Positions 1 to 8,577 of a stretch of 13,762 nt of DNA are shown one piece after another. Position 1 is the first letter of the stretch, and the number at the start of each line of letters is the position of its first letter. A program made the position numbers and the translations under genes. The stretch is from Candidatus Omnitrophota bacterium (GTDB lineage Bacteria; Ratteibacteria; UBA8468; B48-G9; DSTR01), in contig JAMWDF010000006.1 of assembly GCA_023818865.1 (NCBI GenBank), forward strand, positions 1 to 13,762, given 5' to 3'. Under the pieces are notes generated by a model. The model did not search any database. It was given only the letters and a program-made list of their open reading frames with translations, and had not been told where the DNA came from.

Positions 1-121
1 AGGGAAAATTTTTTGAATAAAAATCGTAATTTGGTGTTTTTGCTAGGTAGATTGCATTACCATTTCCAGGAGGGGCAATCCCCCAGCCATCCATTATAAT
101 TAAAACCAAAGGCTTCCTCAT
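1..121 (-). CDS. gpmI: 2,3-bisphosphoglycerate-independent phosphoglycerate mutase, N-terminal 40 residues (runs off the window)
   Basis: Reading the minus strand from ATG at 121-119 gives 40 open codons to the window edge. The protein begins MRKPLVLIIMDGWGIAPPGN and continues with GNAIYLAKTPN. This is the typical opening of cofactor-independent phosphoglycerate mutase (alkaline-phosphatase superfamily), which interconverts 3- and 2-phosphoglycerate in glycolysis in the cytoplasm. The Asp of MDGWG (residue 11) matches the conserved N-terminal metal-binding Asp of the family. The catalytic Ser and the remaining metal ligands lie outside the window. Codons are strongly AT-ending, unlike all genes from about 260 onward. 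The start lies one base after the stop of an upstream minus-strand reading frame, so the two were probably one operon. No clear Shine-Dalgarno is seen. The family call is confident even though only the N-terminus is present. Confidence 0.85.
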   Translation of the reverse strand, partial: MRKPLVLIIMDGWGIAPPGNGNAIYLAKTPNYDFYSKNFP

Positions 122-122
122 T

Positions 123-242
123 TTAATCAATTATTTCAAAATTTAATTTTTTCCCATCTCTGTCAAATGCCTTTATTGTGTTAAAATTAAATGGAAAAGC
201 AATTATTAAATGTATTTCTCCAAATTTGCTGAATGTGTTCAA
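123..242 (-). CDS. C-terminal fragment of an unidentified gene upstream of gpmI
   Basis: A minus-strand frame ends at TAA 125-123, one base before the gpmI ATG. Its last residues read like genuine protein, including HLIIAFPFNFNTIKAFDRDG followed by KKLNFEIID. The spacing to gpmI and the same AT-rich codon use suggest the end of a real upstream gene in the gpmI operon. The frame stays open to about 305, but beyond about 240 it is antisense to well-supported LamG coding sequence on the plus strand, so the true gene probably breaks off near 225-255. I do not recognise the family. It could also be a chance frame. Confidence 0.4.
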   Translation of the reverse strand: MNTFSKFGEIHLIIAFPFNFNTIKAFDRDGKKLNFEIID

Positions 243-3200
243 ATCACCAGAAGAAGGGAAAGAATTCCTGGTGCTTTTCAAATCTGACCAGAAAAACACA
301 GCCAACGGTTTTTCTCTGCGAATAGATAGTGCTGGTCGGATTATCTGGCAGGTGACCGGCAGCAGCCGACCGATAACCCTTCAATCTCCTGCCCAGAGTA
401 TCTCTCCTGGCGAATGGTTTCATCTTGCTGGGGTGAGCTGCGGCGGCCATCTTTCGCGAGGTTGGGATGGGATTTTTTTGAATGGCAAACAGGTAGCCAG
501 AGGGCCTGGTTCTAACCCAGGACTCAGAGAAAAAGTATCAGCTGAAGTTCTTGTCGGAGGAAATGATTCTGGCAATTACTTTTGCGGGAAGATAGATTCG
601 GTAAGAATTCACACCAGGATTGCCTGCTTTTGGCCCCCAGAGGAACCTGAGTGGATAAAGAAAATCGCCAGAGAAGGATGGCCACCGATTTCTTCAGAAG
701 AAAGCCAGGCTTTACTTATTTTTCCTCTTGATGGTAACTTAGAGCCAGTAGTCAATGAGGCCCTCCAGGCTCGAGATCCTGCCTTTGTTGACCGGTTCAA
801 AATCAGTTTTCAAGGCCAATTTCTTTCTGGATTAAAAGGAAAGGCAGCTCTGGGTAAGTTCCAGATTTCTGGTGTTCCTTTGGCTGACTGGCGCCAGGGA
901 AGTGTGGAATTCTGGATGAAACCTTTTGGAGTTAACAATGTTTCAGATGGGAACATCGGCGTTTTTTCGGGTTCTGGCCTTTCCCTATATTTTTTCAACA
1001 CCTCCCGGGGTTTCAAACCATTATCTTTCTATTTCCAGGACCAGGAAGGCAAGTTGAGGATGCATTCTGACACCACTGGCATAGAGATTCATCCTGGCCG
1101 CTGGTACCAGGTAGTTTTAACCTGGGAGGCTGATTATATCAGCCTTTATGTTGACGGTCAGTTAGTCAGCCAGGGAGAAAACCGGCTGTTTATCCCTGGG
1201 AAAAGAGAAAGCCTGAGTGATTTAAGGTTTTCCCCGGCTTTCTTAATTGATGAACTCTGCCTCTACCAAGAATGCCTTTCTGCTTCTCAGGTTGCCAACC
1301 GGCATTATCAGTATGTGGCCCCGGAAAAAATGGTCAGAACTGAGCTGCTTGCCCCGGTGGTTCTCAGCGCCTGGTACCTGCCTGGCCACCATTTGATTTA
1401 CTATCAGGTGAAACCTTCTTTCGGTCAGAAACTTCCTGAAAGAATCACCTTAGAGCTAACTGATAAGCAGGGAGGAAAAATCTTAGTTGTTGAGCGTGAT
1501 TTCACTGAGAAAATAGAAAGCCTGAAAACGCCTGACCTGCCAGCAGGGACCTATCAACTGACCGCTTCCTCTTCGCTGGAAGGAAAGAAGATTTCTTCCT
1601 CTCCGGTCAGTTTCCTGGTGGAAAAATTCCCTTGGGAAGGAAACAATCTGGGTCTGACCAACGAAATCTTTCCGCCTTTCCAGCCTCTCCGGATATCAGG
1701 CCAGAAAATCTCTCTGGTCTTGCGCCAGTATGAAATGAACAATTTTGGTCTCTGGGATTCAGTGGTCAGCCTGGGTGAAGAGATACTGGCGGCTCCCATC
1801 AAGTTACGCTACCTTACGGAAAAGGGAGAAGGAAACTGGCAGGAGGGAAATGGTCGGTTTGTCAGCATTCAGCCCCATCTGGTTGTCTACCAAGCAAATG
1901 TGAGTAGTCCAGCCTTGAGCCTGGAAAGCCTTTCAGAAATAGAAGTTGACGGGATGATGAAAGTGACTCTTACTCTAAAACCAGGTACTAACCGGGAAAA
2001 GATTACAAGACTCTGGTTGGAAATTCCAGTCAAGGAGAAGGTTGCTAGGCTGATGCACGAAGATACCGGCAGTATCCGGCGCAACTATTCCGGTAAAATC
2101 CCAGTTGGTCAGGGACTCGTCTGGAAATCAAGAAGAAAAGAGCCCTGGCGCAATGCCTTCGCCGGCTACGTCTGGGTAGGCGGTATAGAGCGGGGAATTG
2201 CCTGGTTTGCTGAGAACGACCGGGGCTGGATTACGGAGAAAGGGTTGAGTGACAAGCCCCTACAAGAAATCTGGCGAGAAGGAGAAAAAATTGTTCTTAA
2301 GGTAAATTTGGTTAACATCCCGGTAGCCCTTGAGGAAAACCGACAACTCGTTTTTGGCTTGCAGGCTTCGCCTACCAAACCAATGCCGGAAGACTGGCGA
2401 ACTGGCGCCAGGGGGGGTGGGCTGCCTGTTATACCCTGGGGAGGACTCCAATGCGCGGATAAGTTTCCTTTTCAAGACCGGTGGGAAGTAGTGGACAAAA
2501 TCATTGAATCGCAACTTACTGGAAAGGACAAGGCTGACTGGTTCCGGGAGTATCAGCAAAAACATGACATTCCTCCGGTTTTCGGCGTGGGGGACTGGGT
2601 AACCAGTGTCCTTACATTTGCTCGCCGGCCAGCCAGGCCAACTTTGACCTATTTTGAAGAGATGGCGGCCCCTACCTATCGCTTAGAATGGCATGTCTAT
2701 AAGAATGAATGGAGCCGAGAGCTTCTCCCACCAGGACAGACCTGGCCGGATGAGAGCATCTTCCGAAAAGGTCGCCAGGTAGGCGCTGGCTACCGGGTCA
2801 ACTTCATAGCCAGTTACCGGGATTATGGCGCTTATTATGCCAATGAGTGGTTGAAACGCGGGGTGGGACTTTACTGGGATAATACTTATCTCACCACGGC
2901 CACCAACCCTTTGACCTCAGCCGCCTATGTTTGTGAAGATGGCTCAATTCAGCCAGGTCTCACGCTGTGGAACCAACGAGAGTATACGAAAAGAATTTGG
3001 AATTTATTGCACCACTGGCGCCAAAAACGGGGAGAAAAACTTCTTTTCCTCCACCATATGACCAACGCCAATCTTCTGCCTATCCTTTCCTGGTGTACCA
3101 CTTCTTTTGACAACGAGTTTGATGCCAGGCGGTTTGGCCAGGCTTTCCCGGAATACCACCAGAGCAATGAACCTTTTCCGCCAGAGTACCTTCAGGCCCA

Positions 3201-4353
3201 AAGTATGGGTCGGCAGGTAGGGAATTACCCGGCTCTCTGCCACGGACTTTTCCGTTGGGAACACCTGAATCTGAATTCTTCTCTTATTCCCCGGGAAGAG
3301 ATGGATAACCAGGCACAGCCAGAGAACTCTATTTACTGTCTTAAAAGAGAATGGGGAATGCGCCGAGTCCATGAAATTCCTGCCAGCCAGACCTATAGGT
3401 TCCCGGTGACCAAGCTGGAAAGCGCCCTGTTAAATTTTGGTTACGACACTCCAGAAGTGAAAGTCTTCAACTACTGGCAGGAAAAGTCGGCTGTCAGATT
3501 AAACCAGGAAAAAGTGAAGTGGCTACTTTTGGCCAGGCAAAGAGATAAACGGTTGTTCTTGCTCCTTCAGTCCTGGTCCAGGCAAACTGGAGAGCCACTC
3601 AATATCCAGCTAGATTACCAAGTGATTGGCTTTCAGCCTAAAGGGGCTGTTATCAACCTGGAAACAGGGGAAGTTTTGGCTGCAGCGGAGAATGGGTCAT
3701 TCACAGTTAATCTCCAAGTCCCTTATGAGATTAAAATTCTCGGTTTAGGCTATCCTTATCTTCCCCTTGGGCGGCTATGGCAAGAAGATTTTGAAGACGG
3801 TTTTTCTCTCCGCTGGAGCCAGTTAAACGGAACAGAAATCAGAAAAGGACCAGCAGGCAAATTTATGGCTCTGGTGAGAAATGCCCGGGCAGAAGTCTGG
3901 CCCCAAGCTAGTTGGAAGGATGTCTCTATCAGTTTTCAGTTTAAACTTTCCGCGATGCCGGAGAGAAAAATGCCGATTTTTGCTTTTGTTTGTCGGGGGA
4001 AAAATCCAGACTGGTCAGAGAAAGGGGTAAGTCAAACTTTTCTTGCCGAAGGACAATGGCTAGAATTTTTCGTGATTCCAGAGAAATCCACCCTGGGAGT
4101 AAACCGTTGGGTCCAATCAGGCAAAGAAAAATTTCAGAAAACCACCTCTGAAGCCATCGTCGCCCTAAACCCTGGAATTTACCAGGTAACAGTCAGCCTC
4201 CGGGGCAAGAAGACCACTCTTTCCGTTGAGGGCAAGGAAGTAATTAGCTGGGAAGAGACACCAGAAGAAGGCACTGGTTTTGGCTGGCACGGCAGCCGAG
4301 AATTAACAGACAATTTTTATGTGGAGATAGATAGCCTTTCAGTAAGCAAATGA
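178..4353 (+). CDS. Giant LamG / GH123-like (DUF6067-type) secreted glycan-active protein, N-terminus probably missing
   Basis: The frame opens at GTG 178 (1,391 residues), but there is no Shine-Dalgarno and no signal peptide. The first ~25 residues are AT-rich and lie left of a probable junction, so the true start is likely lost. Visible order: the second half of a LamG-like jelly roll (about 28-150); a complete LamG-like domain (about 178-380, with WYQVVLTWEADYISLYVDG); a beta-sandwich linker (390-480); a GH123-N/DUF6067-like region (483-745, with FPWEGNNLGLTNEIFPPF and PMPEDWR); a barrel-like region (about 800-1195); and a C-terminal jelly roll (1200-1391). Acidic residues also conserved in the downstream paralog are E827/E828 (YFEE), D901 (LYWDN), D978 and E980. 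Family knowledge suggests glycan binding and possibly hydrolysis, with substrate unknown; catalysis is inference. The stop overlaps the next start (ATGA). High confidence that it is coding, moderate for function. Confidence 0.8.
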   Translation: MLKLNGKAIIKCISPNLLNVFKSPEEGKEFLVLFKSDQKNTANGFSLRIDSAGRIIWQVTGSSRPITLQSPAQSISPGEWFHLAGVSCGGHLSRGWDGIFLNGKQVARGPGSNPGLREKVSAEVLVGGNDSGNYFCGKIDSVRIHTRIACFWPPEEPEWIKKIAREGWPPISSEESQALLIFPLDGNLEPVVNEALQARDPAFVDRFKISFQGQFLSGLKGKAALGKFQISGVPLADWRQGSVEFWMKPFGVNNVSDGNIGVFSGSGLSLYFFNTSRGFKPLSFYFQDQEGKLRMHSDTTGIEIHPGRWYQVVLTWEADYISLYVDGQLVSQGENRLFIPGKRESLSDLRFSPAFLIDELCLYQECLSASQVANRHYQYVAPEKMVRTELLAPVVLSAWYLPGHHLIYYQVKPSFGQKLPERITLELTDKQGGKILVVERDFTEKIESLKTPDLPAGTYQLTASSSLEGKKISSSPVSFLVEKFPWEGNNLGLTNEIFPPFQPLRISGQKISLVLRQYEMNNFGLWDSVVSLGEEILAAPIKLRYLTEKGEGNWQEGNGRFVSIQPHLVVYQANVSSPALSLESLSEIEVDGMMKVTLTLKPGTNREKITRLWLEIPVKEKVARLMHEDTGSIRRNYSGKIPVGQGLVWKSRRKEPWRNAFAGYVWVGGIERGIAWFAENDRGWITEKGLSDKPLQEIWREGEKIVLKVNLVNIPVALEENRQLVFGLQASPTKPMPEDWRTGARGGGLPVIPWGGLQCADKFPFQDRWEVVDKIIESQLTGKDKADWFREYQQKHDIPPVFGVGDWVTSVLTFARRPARPTLTYFEEMAAPTYRLEWHVYKNEWSRELLPPGQTWPDESIFRKGRQVGAGYRVNFIASYRDYGAYYANEWLKRGVGLYWDNTYLTTATNPLTSAAYVCEDGSIQPGLTLWNQREYTKRIWNLLHHWRQKRGEKLLFLHHMTNANLLPILSWCTTSFDNEFDARRFGQAFPEYHQSNEPFPPEYLQAQSMGRQVGNYPALCHGLFRWEHLNLNSSLIPREEMDNQAQPENSIYCLKREWGMRRVHEIPASQTYRFPVTKLESALLNFGYDTPEVKVFNYWQEKSAVRLNQEKVKWLLLARQRDKRLFLLLQSWSRQTGEPLNIQLDYQVIGFQPKGAVINLETGEVLAAAENGSFTVNLQVPYEIKILGLGYPYLPLGRLWQEDFEDGFSLRWSQLNGTEIRKGPAGKFMALVRNARAEVWPQASWKDVSISFQFKLSAMPERKMPIFAFVCRGKNPDWSEKGVSQTFLAEGQWLEFFVIPEKSTLGVNRWVQSGKEKFQKTTSEAIVALNPGIYQVTVSLRGKKTTLSVEGKEVISWEETPEEGTGFGWHGSRELTDNFYVEIDSLSVSK
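225..260. other. Probable sequence junction (assembly chimera or genomic rearrangement)
   Basis: Base composition steps from about 23% G+C (121-240) to 38% (241-300) and 53% (301-360) by hand count. On the left, minus-strand gpmI and the tail of its upstream neighbour are coherent coding sequence. On the right, plus-strand LamG coding sequence starts abruptly mid-domain. The two genes are arranged head to head but would have to overlap, which intact genes rarely do. The break is placed between about 225 and 260. Confidence 0.6.
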
Positions 4354-7300
4354 ACCGAAGGCATTATTTTCTGGGAGGGAAGGCGAAAATAAAGATTTTT
4401 TCCTTTTTAGTGATTGCCAGTTTGGTTTGCTTTTCTTCTTTTTTATTCCCTGAACAACAGGGAGAGTTTTTCCGGGAAGACACCAACCTGCCTACCTTAT
4501 CGGTGGAACCTACCCGGATAGGAAACCTAATTTTCTGGCTCCAAAGTGACTTTGGGGTGAAAACCGATGCTTCGGGAATAGTTACTTCCTGGTTAGATTC
4601 TAGCCAGAAGCTGGTGTTCACTGCGCTTTCGCCGACAGAAAAACCGCTGAAGTTAATCCCAGCAGCCATCGGTGATTTCCCGGCAGTCAAGTTCACTGCC
4701 TGCCAGCACCGACCACCTGGAGTCTTAAGCCAACCTGTACCCATCAAACCAGAGCAGGGTCTCACTTTAGTTATCTTAGCCAGGGTGACCGAACCAGTAG
4801 GGATCGGGTTTCTCTTAGGTTATGGCGCTCAATACAAAACTGAAGGTTCTTTAACTATGTGGCTATCTGGCTCTGCCTCTTACCAGCGAACCGTGTTAAC
4901 TACCAATCTTGGGGCAGACAGTCCACCTTTAAGTTCCTCCGCAGGAAATATCTTTGGCAAGGGTTTTAGCCTGATGGCGGTCCGGTATGACCCGATGAAC
5001 CAAACAGTCACTCTTTTTGAGAATGGACTGGTGGTAGGGCAGGCCAAAAGAAGTGAGCCTTTAGCCTCTAGTTTTCCTTTTGCGGTAGGAGTAGAAACCA
5101 GGCGGACCTGGAGCTTCAGCGGGGAGGTGTTGACTGCATTGGCTTATAACCGGGCTTTAACTGAGGAAGAGATAGCCGGTTTACAGACCTATTTCTGGTC
5201 AAGGTATGGCTTGGGTAGCAAGAAAATCAGTCTTTTGGCTAACCAGTTACCTTTTGCTTATTACCCTTCCCGAAACCAGATGGAAGTAGCCGTGGAATTG
5301 ACCCCGGAACTGAAAGAAAAAGCCGGGCTCAAACCGGAAGAAAGTTTGAAAGAAGTGATTGTTCGGGTAATAGCGTTAGCCGGGGGAAAGTTGATGGCTA
5401 CTGGCCGGGTCCAGCTGGACAAGTCCGGCCGGGGTCAGGAGGTTTTTGCTGTTCCTGATTTCCCTGATGGGCAGTACGCAGTAGAATACGAAATTGGTCA
5501 GTACCATTATCGTTCTCCCAAGACTTTCAAACGTATCCATTTCCCTTTTGAGCAAACTAATTATGGGCTGACTCATCAGGTGTATCCGCCTTTTACCCCA
5601 GTTCAGGTAATAGAAAAGCGTTTGGTGAGGGTGGTTGACCGGGAGTATCAGGTAAATGGCTTTGGTTGCTTTGACAGTGTCATCAGCCTTGATCGGGAAC
5701 TCCTGGCCGGACCAATCAAACTTGTCGGCCTAGCTGAAAGCAAGCCAATTTCCTGGAAGAACGGGGTTGTTTCCGGACAGGCAGAATATCCAGACGAAGC
5801 AGTTTTTTATGGGAGCGTCTCCAGTCCGGTTCTGGAGGTAAAAAGCAAGACTGTCATTAACGAAGACGGCTGTGCCCGGGTGGAGATGAGCCTACTGCCT
5901 GGAAAGGAAAACAAGAAAATTGACCGGCTCTGGATAGAAATTCCTCTCCGGGATGAAGAAGTACCGCTTTTCCACTTTATCGCTGACCATGGAGTGCGGT
6001 TTAACTATGCCGGCAAAACCCCTAAGGGCGGGAAAATTCAGTGGTACTGGGAAAAATGGGATGGCTGGGTGCCAATCCGCTGGAAGGTGGTTCAACCAGG
6101 TCCAGACGATGGAGTCATCTGGACTTCCGCAGACACCAGACACCATGGTGGACCGGCTGCCTGGGACCACCGACCTTTTGTGCCTTATATCTGGTTAGGG
6201 GCTGAATACCGGGGACTGGCTTTCTTTATGGAAAACGAAGAAGGTTTCCAGACAGATTATTGTACCCCAATCCAACAAGTTTGCCGGGAGAAAGGCCGGG
6301 TGGTAATAAAAGTGGAAATCGTTCAAAAACCGGTGGAATTGAAAACTCCTCGGAAAATTGTCTTTGGCTTGATGGCTAGTCCTGGCAAGCCTATGGAAAA
6401 GGAGTTTCGTACGCGACCGTTTGCCAGCGGAGTCGGACCGGTTGTCTGCTGGGGAGGCTGGGAGTGTTCCAGCAAGTACCCGGACAACTATGACTGGAGT
6501 ATCGTTGACAAGATCCAGGAAATTAGGCGGAGGAGCAAATACACCGAAGAAGATGAAGCCTTCTTCCAGCAGAAGTACCAGGAAATCCAGACCCGCTGGC
6601 CGGGAAGGAAGATTCATGGTTCTACTGACTGGTTGTGGCTCACCAAACACTTTGCCCAGCGGGCAGCTGAGCAGGGACGAACCGGTAGCGGTATCTATTT
6701 TGAAGAGCATGCCACCGACCCGCTTTTACCAGAATGGGAAATTTTTCAGGATGAATGGGCCAGCGCCGAATTTAACCGTTTCCAGCAGAAACCAGCCAAC
6801 TGGGGAGTATTTTCACCCAGTTACCACCAGTTTGCCCTTTATATGGCTAATGAATGGATGAAAAGAGGGATAAGTCTCTACTTTGACAACACTAATCCCA
6901 AACGGTGCTACAACTACCGGTTCGGACCGGCCTACCGTTCTCCGGATGGCACTTTACGCTACGGAATTAGCCTTTTCGGTCAGCGAGAGTATTACCGCCG
7001 GATTTACAAACTCCTTCAGTCATGGAAGGCCAGCGGGGTAGAGTATCCGATTGACTTTACACTCCATATCACCAACACCCAGACCCTGCCATTTAATGTT
7101 TGGGCTACCGCCACTCTGGACTTAGAGCAGCGGTCTTACACCGAAGACCCAGAAAAGGTCCCAGCAGAAGTAGAATTGGGGGTAAGAAAGTTTCCTTCTC
7201 TTGGTCCACACCGCCTTCTGACAGAAAGCATGAAAAAGAGGCAGGCCGCGGCTGAGAGAAAAGCTGCCCAAAAACAGGGGTATCAACTTCCCTGGCCACC

Positions 7301-8543
7301 TGACTACACCAGAAGTGTCACTTTTGGCCGGCAGCCGGGAGTTATCCCTTTGGCGTTAGACTTTGTAAGTGGGCATGGTCGGCATCAGGCTGGGGAATAT
7401 ACGCCAGCAATTCTTCTCCGGGACTGGGCGATGAGAAGAATTCACGATATCCGGCCTGGCGCGATGTATATGACTTCAGCCAGATTAGCCTCAGCCTATG
7501 AGCGCCTCCTCACCGAGTTCGGCTATGGCCAGTTAGAGAAAGTGGAAGAATATAACTACTGGCAGTCTTCCTCCCCATTAAGAGTCTCTGACGATCGGGT
7601 CAAATGGATGGCTCTCAAGAGAAAAGAAAGTAAAGAACCCACCGGGTTGCTTCTTCTCCAGAGCTATTGCCGGCCAGAAGCAGTTAAGACAATCGTTATC
7701 TGGCCAGGGATGTCAGGAATGTTAGATATTGAAACCAGAGAGTTTATTTCTGGGAAAAACGGAAGTTTTGAAGTAACTATGCCGGAGAATCTCTCTACCC
7801 GGATGTTTCTGGTAGCAGGTAAAGCAGAGGTTCTTAAACCTTTGGCCAGTGCTGGCCAATGTCTGCTGGAAGACTTCGCGCTGGCCATCCCGGTTTACTA
7901 TGATCTCGTTATTACCAGCCTTGAAGATAGACGAGGAAAAACCCTTTCCCCGGAGTTTCTCCCCAGAGAAGACCAACCAGCAAAAGGATTCTGGAGGATG
8001 CCGGCCAGAAAACACACTGTCAGCCTTTCCTTTCGGGATGACTGGAAAATCCTGGAAGGCCATTACCGGTTTTCTTTCCGGTTGCGTCTGCCGGAAATTT
8101 CAGGAGAAAATTTGCCAACCCAGTCACCCAGTCCAATCTTAGTTATTCAGTGGCGGGCGGTGCCAGAAAACAAAGAAAAGGGGATTGAAGGAAAAAGTCT
8201 CTTGGCTGTCCTTTCCTGCCAGAAAGAAGGGGAAGGAATCTTCTGGTACCTAACCGAGGCCTCTAAGGTGAAAGCCAAAGAAAAAATTTTTCTTTTGGAG
8301 CCAACCGAAGGAAAAACAAAACCAATTTTCCTGGGTAAGTCAAGGCCAGGCCAGTGGGTGGAAATAGGGGTGGTTGACCGGGAGAAAGAAACAGGTTTTC
8401 TTTTTGCTGGCCAGCCAATAGCCACTATTAAAATCCCTGAAGAATGGTTTGGTTCTTTTTCCTTGAGCCAGGGAAGGCTTCTTTCCAGCGGCCTTATTCC
8501 TTACCTGGACCTGACCGATCTGATGGTGACTCTTGAACCTTAA
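4350..8543 (+). CDS. Secreted LamG-like / GH123-like (DUF6067-type) paralog of the preceding gene
   Basis: 1,397 residues. ATG 4350 overlaps the previous stop as ATGA, with no separate Shine-Dalgarno, so translation is probably coupled. The N-terminus is a signal peptide: basic residues 3-15, then the hydrophobic stretch IFSFLVIASLVCFSSFLF. Next is a LamG-like jelly roll of about 240 residues (from about 55, with WLDSS near its start). A GH123-N/DUF6067-like region follows (FPFEQTNYGLTHQVYPPF, then FGCFDSVISL and LLAGPIKL), then a barrel-like region (about 745-1165) and a C-terminal beta-rich module (about 1170-1397). Residues shared with the upstream paralog are E785/E786 (YFEE), ANEW-x-KRG, D846 (LYFDN), H-x-TN, D924 and E926, W-x-MRR-x-H-[ED]-I and NYWQ. 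An insertion rich in Lys, Ala and Gln (about 932-975) is absent from the paralog. Likely exported and glycan-active; substrate and catalysis are unproven. Confidence 0.85.
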   Translation: MNRRHYFLGGKAKIKIFSFLVIASLVCFSSFLFPEQQGEFFREDTNLPTLSVEPTRIGNLIFWLQSDFGVKTDASGIVTSWLDSSQKLVFTALSPTEKPLKLIPAAIGDFPAVKFTACQHRPPGVLSQPVPIKPEQGLTLVILARVTEPVGIGFLLGYGAQYKTEGSLTMWLSGSASYQRTVLTTNLGADSPPLSSSAGNIFGKGFSLMAVRYDPMNQTVTLFENGLVVGQAKRSEPLASSFPFAVGVETRRTWSFSGEVLTALAYNRALTEEEIAGLQTYFWSRYGLGSKKISLLANQLPFAYYPSRNQMEVAVELTPELKEKAGLKPEESLKEVIVRVIALAGGKLMATGRVQLDKSGRGQEVFAVPDFPDGQYAVEYEIGQYHYRSPKTFKRIHFPFEQTNYGLTHQVYPPFTPVQVIEKRLVRVVDREYQVNGFGCFDSVISLDRELLAGPIKLVGLAESKPISWKNGVVSGQAEYPDEAVFYGSVSSPVLEVKSKTVINEDGCARVEMSLLPGKENKKIDRLWIEIPLRDEEVPLFHFIADHGVRFNYAGKTPKGGKIQWYWEKWDGWVPIRWKVVQPGPDDGVIWTSADTRHHGGPAAWDHRPFVPYIWLGAEYRGLAFFMENEEGFQTDYCTPIQQVCREKGRVVIKVEIVQKPVELKTPRKIVFGLMASPGKPMEKEFRTRPFASGVGPVVCWGGWECSSKYPDNYDWSIVDKIQEIRRRSKYTEEDEAFFQQKYQEIQTRWPGRKIHGSTDWLWLTKHFAQRAAEQGRTGSGIYFEEHATDPLLPEWEIFQDEWASAEFNRFQQKPANWGVFSPSYHQFALYMANEWMKRGISLYFDNTNPKRCYNYRFGPAYRSPDGTLRYGISLFGQREYYRRIYKLLQSWKASGVEYPIDFTLHITNTQTLPFNVWATATLDLEQRSYTEDPEKVPAEVELGVRKFPSLGPHRLLTESMKKRQAAAERKAAQKQGYQLPWPPDYTRSVTFGRQPGVIPLALDFVSGHGRHQAGEYTPAILLRDWAMRRIHDIRPGAMYMTSARLASAYERLLTEFGYGQLEKVEEYNYWQSSSPLRVSDDRVKWMALKRKESKEPTGLLLLQSYCRPEAVKTIVIWPGMSGMLDIETREFISGKNGSFEVTMPENLSTRMFLVAGKAEVLKPLASAGQCLLEDFALAIPVYYDLVITSLEDRRGKTLSPEFLPREDQPAKGFWRMPARKHTVSLSFRDDWKILEGHYRFSFRLRLPEISGENLPTQSPSPILVIQWRAVPENKEKGIEGKSLLAVLSCQKEGEGIFWYLTEASKVKAKEKIFLLEPTEGKTKPIFLGKSRPGQWVEIGVVDREKETGFLFAGQPIATIKIPEEWFGSFSLSQGRLLSSGLIPYLDLTDLMVTLEP

Positions 8544-8577
8544 AAATCCCAGGTAAAAGGGAAATATTAAAAACGGC

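Noticed and set aside
243..305. Continuation of the minus-strand frame upstream of gpmI to ATG 305
   Set aside because: It is antisense to plus-strand LamG sequence, its residues look non-protein-like, and it lies across the composition break.
2411..2417. Run of seven G inside the first giant gene as a phase-variation tract or sequencing frameshift
   Set aside because: The frame continues correctly on both sides and matches the paralog (GxPV-x-WGG), so there is no sign of a shift; a single short run is not evidence of variation.
5953..6861. Plus-strand alternate-frame ORFs of 81 and 146 codons inside the second giant gene
   Set aside because: They overlap a conserved coding frame fully, lack ribosome sites and have residue composition typical of out-of-frame reading.
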